From Psychrobacter phenylpyruvicus DSM 7000 = NBRC 102152 (GTDB taxonomy: Bacteria > Pseudomonadota > Gammaproteobacteria > Pseudomonadales > Moraxellaceae): a stretch of DNA of 64,000 nt. The DNA lies in NCBI RefSeq assembly GCF_000685805.1, contig NZ_JMKP01000011.1, positions 1 through 64,000 of the forward strand, given 5' to 3'. Under the pieces are notes generated by a model that had not been told where the DNA came from, made no database searches, and worked only from the letters and a program-made list of their open reading frames with translations. Positions 54,245 through 63,788 of the stretch are shown one piece after another (position 1 is the stretch's first letter; every line of letters starts with the position of its first letter). Made by a program: the position numbers and the translations under genes.

Positions 54245-56257
54245 CTAGTACATCGCATCGATCAAAGCATGGTGCCTTTTTTCGACAAAACTTCGTTTGA
54301 GCTTCATAGTAGCGGTTAATTCTTCATCTTCAGCGGTTAACAAGACATCTATAAGGCGGAAATATTTGATTTGTTCTACTTGAGCAAAAGATTGGTTGGC
54401 GTCTTGGATGACCTGATCTATCAAGTCAATTACTTGAGGGGAATGACATAAAGAGCTAAAGTCAGAAAAGCTTACTTGATTGTCTTGGGCAAACTTCTCC
54501 ACATTTTCTTGATCAATCATAATAAGACAGGTCAGGTATTTGCGCTTATCTCCAATGACCACAGCGTCAGAGATATAGTGAGAAAATTTAAGTTTGCTTT
54601 CGATTACAGCAGGGGTAATGTTTTTGCCACCCGCAGTGATGATAATGTCTTTAATTCGACCGGTAATATAAAGGTAGCCTTCTTTTATTTCTCCCATATC
54701 GCCGGTATGCAGCCAGCCGTCTCTTAAGTCTTCTGCAGTTTTTTCCGGATTATTCCAGTAGCCATCAAAGATATGTGGACCTTTAATTAATATTTCACCG
54801 TTATCAGCTATGACAGCTTCGCTGCCAGGAATCAGTTGTCCCACGCTACCAAGTCGAATGTTACCTAGACTATTTACTGATATAACACCAGTGCTTTCGG
54901 TCATACCGTAGCCCTCATAGATACGTACGCCGATAGCATGGAACCATAAGATAACTTCAGGGGATATGGGGGCCGCACCTGTGATCGCTCGTCGAATATT
55001 GGACATACCAAGTAGTTCACGGATTTTTTTTAGTACTAGTGTGTCCCAAAACCTGTATTGTATTGAAAGCGCTGAGCTTGGCGTGTCACCTGCTAATGTG
55101 ACAGTGGCATAGGCTTTACCGACTTTAACAGCGTTGTCAAAAGCCCAACCATTGAAGCTACTGGCATCACTGCGCATATTGCTCACCGTGGCGTATAGCT
55201 TCTCCCACAGTCTAGGAACGGCGGTAAAAGTATGCGGGGAGACTTCACGCAGATTATCAAATACGGTTTCTGTACTCTCAGCGAAGTTAACGATACAGCC
55301 TCTATGGATAGGAATGTCTACTGATACAACGCGTTCTAGAATATGACACAGGGGCAAAAAACACAGCTGTTCATCAGAGGGATAGACATCTAATACTGAG
55401 GCGGTCGCCTGTATTTCATACATACTATTGGCATGAGTGATAATGGCGCCCTTAGGATTGCCTGTGGTGCCTGAAGTATAAATTAAAGTGCGGATATCGC
55501 TAGGCTGACTAAGATCAATTAACTGCTCAAAGCGAGTCTCAGCGTTTGTGGCTTGTTGGCCTAATTCGATTAACTGCTCCAAGAACAATACGCTGTCATC
55601 ATCTAAGTCGCGCAGACCCTTTTTATCAAAGACAATAATTTTTTTTAAGCTAGGCATTAACTCGCGGACTTGCAAATATTTATGCAGCTGCTCATCGTTC
55701 TCTACAATTAAAAACTCAGAACAGCTATCGTTAACCAAATAAACCAGCTGCTCTGGGCTATCTGTGGTGTAGATACCGTTAGGGATGCCACCGACTGCAC
55801 AAATGCCTAAATCGCAATACAGCCACTCTTTATTGTCTTCACTTAGTATGGAGACAGTAGCGCCTTTATTGAGCCCTAAATCAATTAGTCCCATGCCGAT
55901 ATCACGAGCACAATTATAATAGTCGCTCCAGCTACTGCTCTGCCAAATACCAAGCGACTTCTCTCGATGTGCTGTTTGGTTACCACGCTCTTTGCAGACA
56001 TGACGCCAAAGCTTAACTAAAGTGTCACAATCACTAATAGTTGTATGTGAAGAGACTTTTGATGATGTAGAAGTATGAGCTTGGATAGAGCTGGATAAGG
56101 AGCTATTAACAGTATCGTCTTGAGCCAGAGCGTTTTCGGAAAACGTAGGTTTATTTAAAGAGGCAGGTGCCATTATGGTGGGTGCTGTCGCTGGGGTGAG
56201 TAGCTGCAGCTTATTTGGAAAAAAGCTATAAATTAATGTGGGGCTAATTATTGTCAT
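54245..56257 (-). CDS. Long-chain acyl-CoA synthetase-like AMP-binding ligase
   Basis: Activates a carboxylic acid to its CoA thioester through an acyl-adenylate. The frame also allows a TTG start at 56272; I use ATG 56257, giving 670 aa, five bases after the livF-type stop. A later ATG at 56173 is possible, since residues before about 75 are not conserved. The P-loop-like AMP motif is TLIYTSGTTGNPKGAIITHA near 258-277. EGYGMTESTG near 431 and WLHTGDMGEIKEGYLYITGR near 500-519 follow, then catalytic Lys in the KDIIITAGGKN region. It resembles long-chain FACL proteins. Being inside an ABC-importer operon it may trap the imported acid as CoA ester. Confidence 0.87.
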   Translation of the reverse strand: MTIISPTLIYSFFPNKLQLLTPATAPTIMAPASLNKPTFSENALAQDDTVNSSLSSSIQAHTSTSSKVSSHTTISDCDTLVKLWRHVCKERGNQTAHREKSLGIWQSSSWSDYYNCARDIGMGLIDLGLNKGATVSILSEDNKEWLYCDLGICAVGGIPNGIYTTDSPEQLVYLVNDSCSEFLIVENDEQLHKYLQVRELMPSLKKIIVFDKKGLRDLDDDSVLFLEQLIELGQQATNAETRFEQLIDLSQPSDIRTLIYTSGTTGNPKGAIITHANSMYEIQATASVLDVYPSDEQLCFLPLCHILERVVSVDIPIHRGCIVNFAESTETVFDNLREVSPHTFTAVPRLWEKLYATVSNMRSDASSFNGWAFDNAVKVGKAYATVTLAGDTPSSALSIQYRFWDTLVLKKIRELLGMSNIRRAITGAAPISPEVILWFHAIGVRIYEGYGMTESTGVISVNSLGNIRLGSVGQLIPGSEAVIADNGEILIKGPHIFDGYWNNPEKTAEDLRDGWLHTGDMGEIKEGYLYITGRIKDIIITAGGKNITPAVIESKLKFSHYISDAVVIGDKRKYLTCLIMIDQENVEKFAQDNQVSFSDFSSLCHSPQVIDLIDQVIQDANQSFAQVEQIKYFRLIDVLLTAEDEELTATMKLKRSFVEKRHHALIDAMY

Positions 56258-56262
56258 GGGTA

Positions 56263-57111
56263 TTATCGCCAAGTCTTTTTGCGTTTGAATCGGGTGTTTG
56301 CATCTGTCGATTGTTGGGTTTGGCCAAGATAGAACTCTTTGATATCGTCTGACTGCATTAGCTCATCACTGCTACCAGCCATGACAATACGCCCTGTCTC
56401 TAATACATAGCCATAATCAGCTGCTTTGAGAGCGACACGAGCGTTTTGTTCTACCAGTAATATAGTGACCCCTTGCTCTTTATTGAGTCGACGAATAATA
56501 GTAAATATTTCTTGTACCAGTAGCGGGGACAGCCCAAGAGATGGCTCATCGAGTAGCATAAGTGTGGGGCGAGACATCAGGCCTCGACCAATAGCGAGCA
56601 TCTGCTGTTGTCCCCCTGACAGGGTGCCAGCGGACTGGTTGCGGCGCTGTTTTAGAATAGGAAAATATTCATAAATCATCTCGATATCACGGGCAACCTC
56701 AGCTTTGTCGCGCCGAGTGTAAGCACCCATAACTAGGTTTTCAGCGACACTTAAAAAAGGGAAGACCTCACGTCCTTCTGGCACATGCGCCAAGCCTTTA
56801 TTGACCAAGCGATCTGGCTGAACACCATCAATGCGCTCACCACGGAACCAAACTGCTCCTTTTTGCGGATGTAAGACACCAGAGACGGTCTTCATTAGCG
56901 TGGTTTTACCCGCACCATTAGCGCCTAAGATAGTGACAATCTTGCCTTCTGGTACTTCAATATTGACCCCTCTTAATGCCATGACTGGACCATAAAAGGC
57001 TTCAAGGTTACGCACTTCAAGAACATTATGAGTCACTGGAGTTTCGATTAAAGGCAGCGGTGGCTCAGGTAGGTTCGGCGAGGTTGCGGCTGGGGCTAGA
57101 GGTTTTTGCAT
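56263..57111 (-). CDS. ABC transporter ATP-binding protein, LivF type
   Basis: 282 aa, cytoplasmic ATPase. The first 28 residues are Pro-rich and extra relative to LivF (about 235). Walker A TILGANGAGKTTLMKTVSG near 60, signature TLSGGQQQMLAIGRGLMSRP near 163, Walker B LMLLDEPSLGLSPLLVQEIF near 184. The C-terminal 20 residues are also extra. TAATG overlap with the preceding livG-type stop shows tight coupling. Works with LivG, LivH, LivM and the binding protein. The next gene (acyl-CoA synthetase) begins within 5 bp of its stop. Confidence 0.9.
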   Translation of the reverse strand: MQKPLAPAATSPNLPEPPLPLIETPVTHNVLEVRNLEAFYGPVMALRGVNIEVPEGKIVTILGANGAGKTTLMKTVSGVLHPQKGAVWFRGERIDGVQPDRLVNKGLAHVPEGREVFPFLSVAENLVMGAYTRRDKAEVARDIEMIYEYFPILKQRRNQSAGTLSGGQQQMLAIGRGLMSRPTLMLLDEPSLGLSPLLVQEIFTIIRRLNKEQGVTILLVEQNARVALKAADYGYVLETGRIVMAGSSDELMQSDDIKEFYLGQTQQSTDANTRFKRKKTWR

Positions 57112-57878
57112 TAGATTTCCTCCGAGCCAAGATAAGCTTCAATGACCACAGGATCTGCTTGAACTTCTGCGGCAGTCCCTTGTACTAAAGGTTTACCTTC
57201 TGCTACTGCCAACACTCTATCAGAGACGCGGTTAACCAGGCTCATATCATGTTCCACCATTAATATTGTCAATCCCAAATCCTTCTGCATATCTTCAATC
57301 CACCATGCCATCTCGCTAGTTTCTTCAACACTCAGTCCAGAGGCAGGCTCATCCAATAAGATAAGCTTGGGGTTGGAAGCCAAGCCGCGTGCAATCTCAA
57401 CCACTTTACGGATGCCGTAGGGCAGCCCTGCAATAAGCTTATCGCGGTAAGCTTCTAGGCCTAAAAAGTCGATAACCTTTTCGACTGCATAGCGATGCTC
57501 ACGTTCACTGCGGCGTACACTTGGCAAAAACAACAACTCTTGTAACCAATGGGTGTTTCGCTGAGAATGACGACCTATCAACAAATTTTGTAAAACACTA
57601 GAGTGATCAAACAGTTCGATATTTTGAAAGGTCCTAGCAATGCCCAGCTTAGCTATGTCATGAGCGGGTAGTTTGGTAATATCAGTGCCGTCAAACATAA
57701 TACGACCGCTAGTTGGCTCGTATAGTCTGCTTATTAGATTAAATATAGTAGATTTTCCTGCCCCATTAGGGCCAACAATAGTGAACACTTCACCTTCTTG
57801 TACTTCAAAGCTGACGTTGTCTACTGCTTTAACGCCTCCAAAAGCGATGGAGAGTGACTGTACTTGTAATAAACTCAT
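57111..57878 (-). CDS. ABC transporter ATP-binding protein, LivG type
   Basis: 255 aa. Walker A TIVGPNGAGKSTIFNLISRL near 31, LivG-specific GIARTFQNIELFDHSSVLQN near 84. The signature region reads GLPYGIRKVVEIARGLASNP (LivG proteins carry a degenerate signature) and Walker B is LILLDEPASGLSVEETSEM. VEHDMSLVNRVSDRVLAVAE gives the switch His. Overlaps livM-type gene by four bases (ATGA) and livF-type gene by one. Confidence 0.9.
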   Translation of the reverse strand: MSLLQVQSLSIAFGGVKAVDNVSFEVQEGEVFTIVGPNGAGKSTIFNLISRLYEPTSGRIMFDGTDITKLPAHDIAKLGIARTFQNIELFDHSSVLQNLLIGRHSQRNTHWLQELLFLPSVRRSEREHRYAVEKVIDFLGLEAYRDKLIAGLPYGIRKVVEIARGLASNPKLILLDEPASGLSVEETSEMAWWIEDMQKDLGLTILMVEHDMSLVNRVSDRVLAVAEGKPLVQGTAAEVQADPVVIEAYLGSEEI

Positions 57879-58972
57879 TGCATACGCTCCGTTTTAAGAT
57901 AAGTTTTGGAGCGGCGAAACAGCCCTTTTCGGTACAATGGAAACATCTCTAACCAAGTCCGAATCTTGACCCAGATACCAAACAGACCACGAGGTTCGTA
58001 GATAATAATAGCGACAATAATCAATGCAAATAGAGCAGTGTCAATACCCGGGTATTCGGCAAGCGCAATACCAGTAGTTTGATTTAGAAAATCGCCTGAG
58101 ATAGAGATAACTTGAGGTAGGAGGACGATGACAATTGCACCAAAGATAGCTCCTTGAATAGAGCCGAGACCACCGATAACCACTTGAAGTAGGAGAGTAA
58201 TAGAGATTAGAACTAAAAAGCTTTCGTAATTTACTGCTTGCACAAAATGGCCATACATAGCGCCTGCTATACCGGTAATGGCACAGGATAGGCTAAAAGA
58301 GATGGTCTTAGCGCGAGTGACATTGACCCCAAGGGCCTTTGCTGAGACTTCACTGTCTCTTATGGCCAAAAATGAACGGCCAGTGGCACTGCGTAGTAAA
58401 TTAATATAGGCCAGTGTAACTAACAATAGTATGCTAATACATAAGTAATAAAAGGTGCGAGGGGTAGCATAGCGATCTATTTGATAATCAAACAGCATAA
58501 TAGGAGAGGCGTATAATCCAGCAACACCACCGGTAATGGGCTCGGCAATAATGGCAACATCTTCAATGATAATACTGAGAGCAAGGGTCGCAATTGCCAG
58601 ATAGATACCGCTGGTTCGCAGTATAGGTCTAGCAATGATTGCACCGATGACCCCAGTAATGATAGCTGCCGCTAGTAAGGCGGGTATAAAGTGCCAACCT
58701 CTAATCATTAATGCCATATGGCTAAAGGCTCCGATCGCCATAAAGGCGGCATGTCCTAAGCTAACTTGACCGGTATGACCTATTAATAGCATTAGACCAA
58801 GGCCTGCGATGGACCAGATAAGAATGGCACTTAGCTCGCTAATATAATAACCACTAAGTAACCAAGGTGCTGCCATTAGTAATAGCAGAAGCAGGGCATA
58901 CTTGAAGCGATGTGCATTGTCTTTAAAGATATTGATGTCTTGATCATAGCTGTGTTTGAACTGGGCTTTCAT
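57875..58972 (-). CDS. ABC transporter permease, LivM type
   Basis: 365 aa, about 9-10 helices. Conserved LivM blocks: GLGLMLLIGHTGQVSLGHAA near 56-75 (the GQ.SLGHA motif), SGIYLAIATLALSIIIEDVA near 121, and FLAIRDSEVSAKALGVNVTR near 200, which is the coupling loop contacting the ATPases. GGLGSIQGAIFGA near 268 completes the pattern. The N-terminal 25 residues are polar and the C-terminal tail is basic. Forms a heterodimer with the LivH-type permease encoded 115 bp upstream. Confidence 0.9.
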   Translation of the reverse strand: MKAQFKHSYDQDINIFKDNAHRFKYALLLLLLMAAPWLLSGYYISELSAILIWSIAGLGLMLLIGHTGQVSLGHAAFMAIGAFSHMALMIRGWHFIPALLAAAIITGVIGAIIARPILRTSGIYLAIATLALSIIIEDVAIIAEPITGGVAGLYASPIMLFDYQIDRYATPRTFYYLCISILLLVTLAYINLLRSATGRSFLAIRDSEVSAKALGVNVTRAKTISFSLSCAITGIAGAMYGHFVQAVNYESFLVLISITLLLQVVIGGLGSIQGAIFGAIVIVLLPQVISISGDFLNQTTGIALAEYPGIDTALFALIIVAIIIYEPRGLFGIWVKIRTWLEMFPLYRKGLFRRSKTYLKTERMQ

Positions 58973-59087
58973 CTAAAATTATCATCCTTGATAAGAGGGA
59001 AGGAGCGTCGTAAGCCATTTAATTCAAACCTATAATGAAAGCGTTTGATTGGGTAGGGGTACGATATAAACCGTGTTTGCTGTGCTA

Positions 59088-59966
59088 CTAAACTTTTTTC
59101 TGTTTCATTTGAGCAAAGATACCGCCAGGTCGAAGTATTAATACTGTCAACATGAGTACGTAAGGGGCGACCTGTCCAAAACCCATGGGTAAATAGCGAC
59201 CGGCAAAGGGTTCAATTATGCCGACCAACAAGCCGCCGGCCAGTGCCCCAGGTAATGAGCCGAGTCCGCCTATTACTGCTGCTGCAAAAGCTTTAATGCC
59301 AAATAGTAAGCCGACAGAGGGCTCAATAGCCCCTTTTGCGGCAAATAATACGCCAGCGATAGCCGCAACCACACCGGATAAGGCCCAGACGATACCGTTA
59401 ATACGCTTGACAGGGATGCCCATGTAATAGGCTGCCATTTGATTTTGGCTGCTGGCCTGCATGGCAATTCCTAAGCGAGTATGAGCAAAAAAGAAATAGA
59501 GGATGCTAGTAAGCGCAACCGTTGAGATGATAATAATGACATCGACATAAGCGATGGTAAGACCATATATGCTTAGCATGACCCCAGAAAAAGGTGTCTC
59601 TAGTGAAATGGGCTCATGACCCCAAATAACGCTTGCTGCGAAGCGCATCAAAAAGCCTAGAGCGATGGTTAGAATAATCATCGCAAACTGCGGTTGGCCA
59701 AAGATACCTCGAAGTACGAAACGATCTAATAAATAGCCAAATAGCCCCATTACTATGGAGGCTAGAGTGATACCGAGTAAGAAAGGTAGGTTGGCTTCTG
59801 AGGCATTGATGAAGGCGATACTTAAAAAGGCGCCCAGCATCATCATGTCGCCTTGTGCAAAATTAACAGCTTCTGTGGCTTTATAGATGAGCACAAAACC
59901 CAGTGCTAATAGACCGTAAATACAGCCGTTGGCAATTCCGCTAATAAGCAGTTGTAGAATATCCAT
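59088..59966 (-). CDS. ABC transporter permease, LivH type
   Basis: 292 aa, about 8 helices. LivH signatures: ISGIANGCIYGLLALGFVLI near 8, YKATEAVNFAQGDMMMLGAF near 28, and ARLGIAMQASSQNQMAAYYM-like coupling region near 166. GIKAFAAAVIGGLGSLPGAL near 223-242 is the family hallmark. First gene of the leftward operon livH-livM-livG-livF-ligase-binding protein. Permease sequences of this family do not reveal substrate. Confidence 0.9.
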   Translation of the reverse strand: MDILQLLISGIANGCIYGLLALGFVLIYKATEAVNFAQGDMMMLGAFLSIAFINASEANLPFLLGITLASIVMGLFGYLLDRFVLRGIFGQPQFAMIILTIALGFLMRFAASVIWGHEPISLETPFSGVMLSIYGLTIAYVDVIIIISTVALTSILYFFFAHTRLGIAMQASSQNQMAAYYMGIPVKRINGIVWALSGVVAAIAGVLFAAKGAIEPSVGLLFGIKAFAAAVIGGLGSLPGALAGGLLVGIIEPFAGRYLPMGFGQVAPYVLMLTVLILRPGGIFAQMKQKKV

Positions 59967-60444
59967 AAAGTCCCTTTATGTGTTAAGTCGATCAATTAGT
60001 AATCGGCTTATATTTATAACCAGGTTAAATCACTGGTCCGTGTTCCGCAGTCCGATTGCGTTACTACGCTGTATTTAATTTAAGCAATAAAAATATTTAT
60101 TATTAATTTTTTGTTAAGATTTGTTTACATTACATTAACATTCGACCTATGTCTATTAAATATATAAAATAAGTTAAATAAAAATGTATTGTTAGCTATA
60201 CTAAACTCACAGGAGGGGTGGGTTGGAATATTACTATTTTGATATGAAAGGCTTGAATTGGGGAGTCGCTAAATTTATCACAGTGCTATGAGTACAGTAA
60301 TGGTTTAAATTTAACGACTTAGATCGGCTATAGCTATGCGTGCCTTAGCTGCTACTAGCTATCCAAAAACTTTATAAGAATGGGTTAGATAGCTCTAGAT
60401 TATACAGCTAAGGCATATTGGTTGATGAGATTGGGCTTTGAATA
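59967..60444. other. Intergenic stretch, no gene seen
   Basis: About 480 bp, with an AT-rich core around 60070-60190. It must contain the leftward promoter of the livH-type operon. A weak stem (AAGTCGAT / ATCGGCTT) occurs near 59994-60018. No protein-like frame. Confidence 0.45.
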
Positions 60445-60990
60445 CTAGAACTTGTAATTAAAACCTAGATTAATAGCGTCTATATCTGAATTTAAATAAT
60501 CGTAACCTAGCTCAAGGTTGTATTTATCTCCCATTTTGTAGCCTACAGCCAAGCCACCTGCCACACTGGTTTTGTTATCACTGGTTTTTTCTTGGAATAC
60601 AGTGGTATCAATCAGCTTTGCATCACGGATTTTGACAACATCTAACTCGGTTCTTGATACCCCTAATTTTGGTTTCAAATATACAGGGGAGTCATTCAAT
60701 GTATACTTATAAGTGCCGTATAGCCCATAACTTTGACCGTCGAAATCCTGACGTCTATCATTAGCGATAAACTCCTTACCATCAGTCGCTAAATACTGGC
60801 CTTCAATAGCAAAGTTTTCATCAAACTGATAAGCCCCTTTAACCCCATAAGCAAATGAGCTTTTTGGCAGATCAAAATCAAGTTGGCCTAAAATTAGACC
60901 TACAGAAAAACCGGAAGCGTCCGTATTTTGTGCCATAGCTGCATTGCTTGCTAGTAGAGTCATAACAGCGATAATAATGGATTTTTTCAT
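60445..60990 (-). CDS. Small outer-membrane beta-barrel protein, predicted Zur-regulated
   Basis: 181 aa with a textbook signal peptide (MKKSIIIAVMTLLASNAAMA, cleavage after AMA-Q). The mature part of about 160 residues alternates hydrophobic and polar residues, has regular turns and ends in aromatic F (GFNYKF), typical of an eight-stranded OmpA/OmpX-like barrel: FAYGVKGAYQFDENFAIEG, SYGLYGTYKYTLNDSPVYLK, GGLAVGYKMGDKYNLELGYD. A perfect Zur box lies 25 bp upstream of its start, so it should be made in zinc starvation. Function is unknown; it could aid outer-membrane passage or stability under low zinc. It lies downstream of the ZnuD-like gene, 80 bp away, but has its own operator. Confidence 0.78.
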   Translation of the reverse strand: MKKSIIIAVMTLLASNAAMAQNTDASGFSVGLILGQLDFDLPKSSFAYGVKGAYQFDENFAIEGQYLATDGKEFIANDRRQDFDGQSYGLYGTYKYTLNDSPVYLKPKLGVSRTELDVVKIRDAKLIDTTVFQEKTSDNKTSVAGGLAVGYKMGDKYNLELGYDYLNSDIDAINLGFNYKF

Positions 60991-61014
60991 ACAATAATTC
61001 CTGTGTTAATGTAA

Positions 61015-61029
61015 TGTTATATTATAACA
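61015..61029. promoter_or_regulatory. Zur box before the small barrel gene
   Basis: TGTTATA-T-TATAACA; the palindrome extends perfectly to 61011-61033 (11 bases on each side). It sits between the end of the ZnuD-like gene and the start of the barrel gene, 25 bp from the latter. Confidence 0.85.
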
Positions 61030-61069
61030 TTACTTTTTTATTTTATGAACAATTTTTTGAGAAAATTAA

Positions 61070-63679
61070 TTAGAATTCAACGTTCAAACTTAGCATGAAG
61101 TTACGCCCCATCTGTGGCACATAAGGCAAGAAGGAGTTATGCACGTAAATGTATTCATCAAGCAAGTTATTAGCTCGTAATGAGAGGGTGTAATCTACTG
61201 GATGCTTGGCATTGTCCCATGTATTTTTGTAATCCACTCCGACGTTTAGGAGTGAGTAGCCACTGGTAGAATCTTCAGGTACTTCCGTGACTTTTAAGCG
61301 GGATTCATCCCTTGGTATATTGACAACTGTCGCTGTGGAGGTTTTGTTTTGGGCAAAGACTCGAGTAAAGTCTAGTGAGGTTGACCAATTATCATTGTAT
61401 TCATTGTTTAAGCGCAAACCTAAGCGTAGTGGTGACATACGTGGGGCGTTGCGTTCTGGGCGCTCGACTTTGTCGATACCAATAACTTCATAGTCTGGGT
61501 AGCCACACCACTCTTCATATACATCGTCGCCTGGCGAAGCACCACACTCTTCAGGTGGCATATATTTAATGACTTCATTCTGACTTTTGATTTCATTACC
61601 ATAAACTGGGGCAAAGCCATACAACTTGCCACGCACATAGTCACCAAATAAAGTAGCACTATGGCCAGGTAGATATTCGTAGCCAACTTCGGCTTCTAAG
61701 CCTTGGATTTTGGCTTTGGATTGGGTCATACGGCGCATATATAGGTTGCCGTCTTTATGCAGGTTTTCAGCATGGACATAGTTGTCAAAGTGGTTGCTGT
61801 AAGCGCTGGCCTTGTAACGCCATTTGTCACCAGTAAACTGGATGCCTAGCTCGAAGTTATCTGACTCTTCTTTATCGAGGTCTTTATTGCCGTATAAGAA
61901 GGAGTTGGTCGCTAAGTTTTTGCCATGATAATAAAGCTCCATAGGTGTGGGCAGACGCTCATTGTGTGAATACGACATATCTAAGCGATATTCAGGGGTC
62001 ATATCCCAGATAGCGCCTAAGGCATAAGAAAAAGCAGACTCTTGATAAGGGGTTAAGTCTGGCTGTTCAGGCTTCAATAATTGACCGAGAATCTTGTTTT
62101 GAGCTTCAATCTCGTCCAGGTTATAGGTAACTGGAATTTTTGAGTGCTCATAACGCAAGCCTGCTTCGAATAACCAATCATTAAGCTTATATTGCTCTAC
62201 CCCAAACACGCTAAATTGACGATGTTTGTTTTCTACTAAAGGACGGCGGTTCTGAGGATGTTCCTCTTTAGAAGGGATCAGCGCACTGCTTTTATGAGAT
62301 TGACTCTGAATACCCCAAACCCCTTGTAAATGCTCAGTAGGGGTGTGGTAGGCTTCTAGTTTTGCGTTGTAACCTTGATTGTCAAAGTAGGAAGGTTGTG
62401 CTTTAACAAATCTCTCTCCTTTAGCAGGGTCTGGGATGGTCTTACCATGATCGTGTTCTTCGTGATGATAGTCGTGATAGGCAACATTCAAACGTACCTT
62501 TTCGATAGCCGGTATAGGCTCTAGTAATTCGCCTTGTAAATAGTAGCTTTTACTATTCATATCAACCCAAGGTCCACCTTGGGTATGGTCATGATCATGT
62601 CCATAAGGGTTATCGTGGCTATGGGGTTCGTCTTCATTATGGTCGCTATCACAGTGGAAGTGAAAAGATTCTGCTAAGTCTTCATCGCCCATTAAGTGAG
62701 GATAAGCAGCTAGATAAGGTTTATTTTTATAGTTTTTTTGAGGATAGACCACGTGTCCATAACACCCATCCAACTTATGATTGTGACCTACTAAGCCATA
62801 TTTGTCCTCTCGTTCACTATAAGCGACCCCGATATGACCTCTCTCCCCGACATAAGATAAGCCGATAGTACCAACGTTGGACTTATTTTGTGAGTCGGGT
62901 AGGTAGTTTAGTTTATCTCCGAGATTAATCTCGGGTACTTCATACTCATTTGCTTTACGAGTTAGCCCTTCGACACGCAGTGCCACATTGTCAGTTAAGC
63001 CAAAAGTTATACCTGCCGTTGCCACTCTTTCATCATTATTTTCATTAAAGCGTAAAGTTGCTTCCCCTGTATAGCCCTCTGGAACTTCAGTAGGGATACG
63101 TCCATCCACCACATTGATAACCCCAGCGGGTGAGGCATTGCTATATAGCAGCGTAGAGGCACCACGGATTAATTCAACCTTATCAGCAAGTAGGGTATCT
63201 ACTCCAACCACATGATCTGGGGATAGGGTAGACATATCTATTGCATCCATACCGTTCTGTAAAATTTTGACACGGACACCCTCTTGACCACGCACCACAG
63301 GAGCTGAGGAGCCACCCCCAAAAGGATTACTATGCACGCCCAATTCATCTGCTAAAGCATTACCTAATGTGGCAGAGCGGTGACGTAATTTTTCATTATC
63401 AATGACGACATCGCTGGCTTTCTGAGCATTGTCAAAAGCCAGGCTACTTGGGACATGAGTTGATGAAGGCGGAACGGTGATGGTATCAAAGATGGCAATG
63501 GGGTTTGATGCAGAGTCAGGGGTTGAGTCAGTTTCAGAAGCCTGTTGTGAAGGGGTCTGCTTTTGGTCTTGAGTATCCGTTACCGTCTTAGAGCTAACGG
63601 CAGCTTGTGCCATTGGGGTGTGAGAAAGATAGGACAGCATAATGGCCGAAACGGCATAAGATAAGGGTTTTATTTTCAT
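61070..63679 (-). CDS. znuD: ZnuD-like TonB-dependent zinc receptor with histidine-rich loops
   Basis: 869-aa outer-membrane receptor. Signal peptide (AVSAIMLSYLSHTPMAQA), TonB box FDTITVPP, plug motifs SAPVVRGQEGVRVKILQNGM near 126 and ELIRGASTLLYSNASPAGVI near 173. Two extracellular regions are strikingly rich in His, Asp and Glu: residues about 337-369 (FHFHCDSDHNEDEPHSHDN, then GHDHDHTQGG) and about 401-413 (HDYHHEEHDHGK). Such loops are characteristic of the zinc receptor ZnuD. There are also paired cysteines (EECGASPGDD and EEWCGY). The barrel ends FMLSLNVEF. A Zur box lies about 110 bp upstream. Zinc specificity is thus supported by both loops and operator; other divalent metals are not excluded. 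Confidence 0.88.
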   Translation of the reverse strand: MKIKPLSYAVSAIMLSYLSHTPMAQAAVSSKTVTDTQDQKQTPSQQASETDSTPDSASNPIAIFDTITVPPSSTHVPSSLAFDNAQKASDVVIDNEKLRHRSATLGNALADELGVHSNPFGGGSSAPVVRGQEGVRVKILQNGMDAIDMSTLSPDHVVGVDTLLADKVELIRGASTLLYSNASPAGVINVVDGRIPTEVPEGYTGEATLRFNENNDERVATAGITFGLTDNVALRVEGLTRKANEYEVPEINLGDKLNYLPDSQNKSNVGTIGLSYVGERGHIGVAYSEREDKYGLVGHNHKLDGCYGHVVYPQKNYKNKPYLAAYPHLMGDEDLAESFHFHCDSDHNEDEPHSHDNPYGHDHDHTQGGPWVDMNSKSYYLQGELLEPIPAIEKVRLNVAYHDYHHEEHDHGKTIPDPAKGERFVKAQPSYFDNQGYNAKLEAYHTPTEHLQGVWGIQSQSHKSSALIPSKEEHPQNRRPLVENKHRQFSVFGVEQYKLNDWLFEAGLRYEHSKIPVTYNLDEIEAQNKILGQLLKPEQPDLTPYQESAFSYALGAIWDMTPEYRLDMSYSHNERLPTPMELYYHGKNLATNSFLYGNKDLDKEESDNFELGIQFTGDKWRYKASAYSNHFDNYVHAENLHKDGNLYMRRMTQSKAKIQGLEAEVGYEYLPGHSATLFGDYVRGKLYGFAPVYGNEIKSQNEVIKYMPPEECGASPGDDVYEEWCGYPDYEVIGIDKVERPERNAPRMSPLRLGLRLNNEYNDNWSTSLDFTRVFAQNKTSTATVVNIPRDESRLKVTEVPEDSTSGYSLLNVGVDYKNTWDNAKHPVDYTLSLRANNLLDEYIYVHNSFLPYVPQMGRNFMLSLNVEF

Positions 63680-63788
63680 AGTAATTAAAAGCTTTTTATA
63701 ACGGTGATAAAAAAATCCCAGACAGGAAGCCTGTTGGGAGCGGTAAACGAATCAAACCTGGCCAGCTTTAACTCTAAAGTAATATTAT

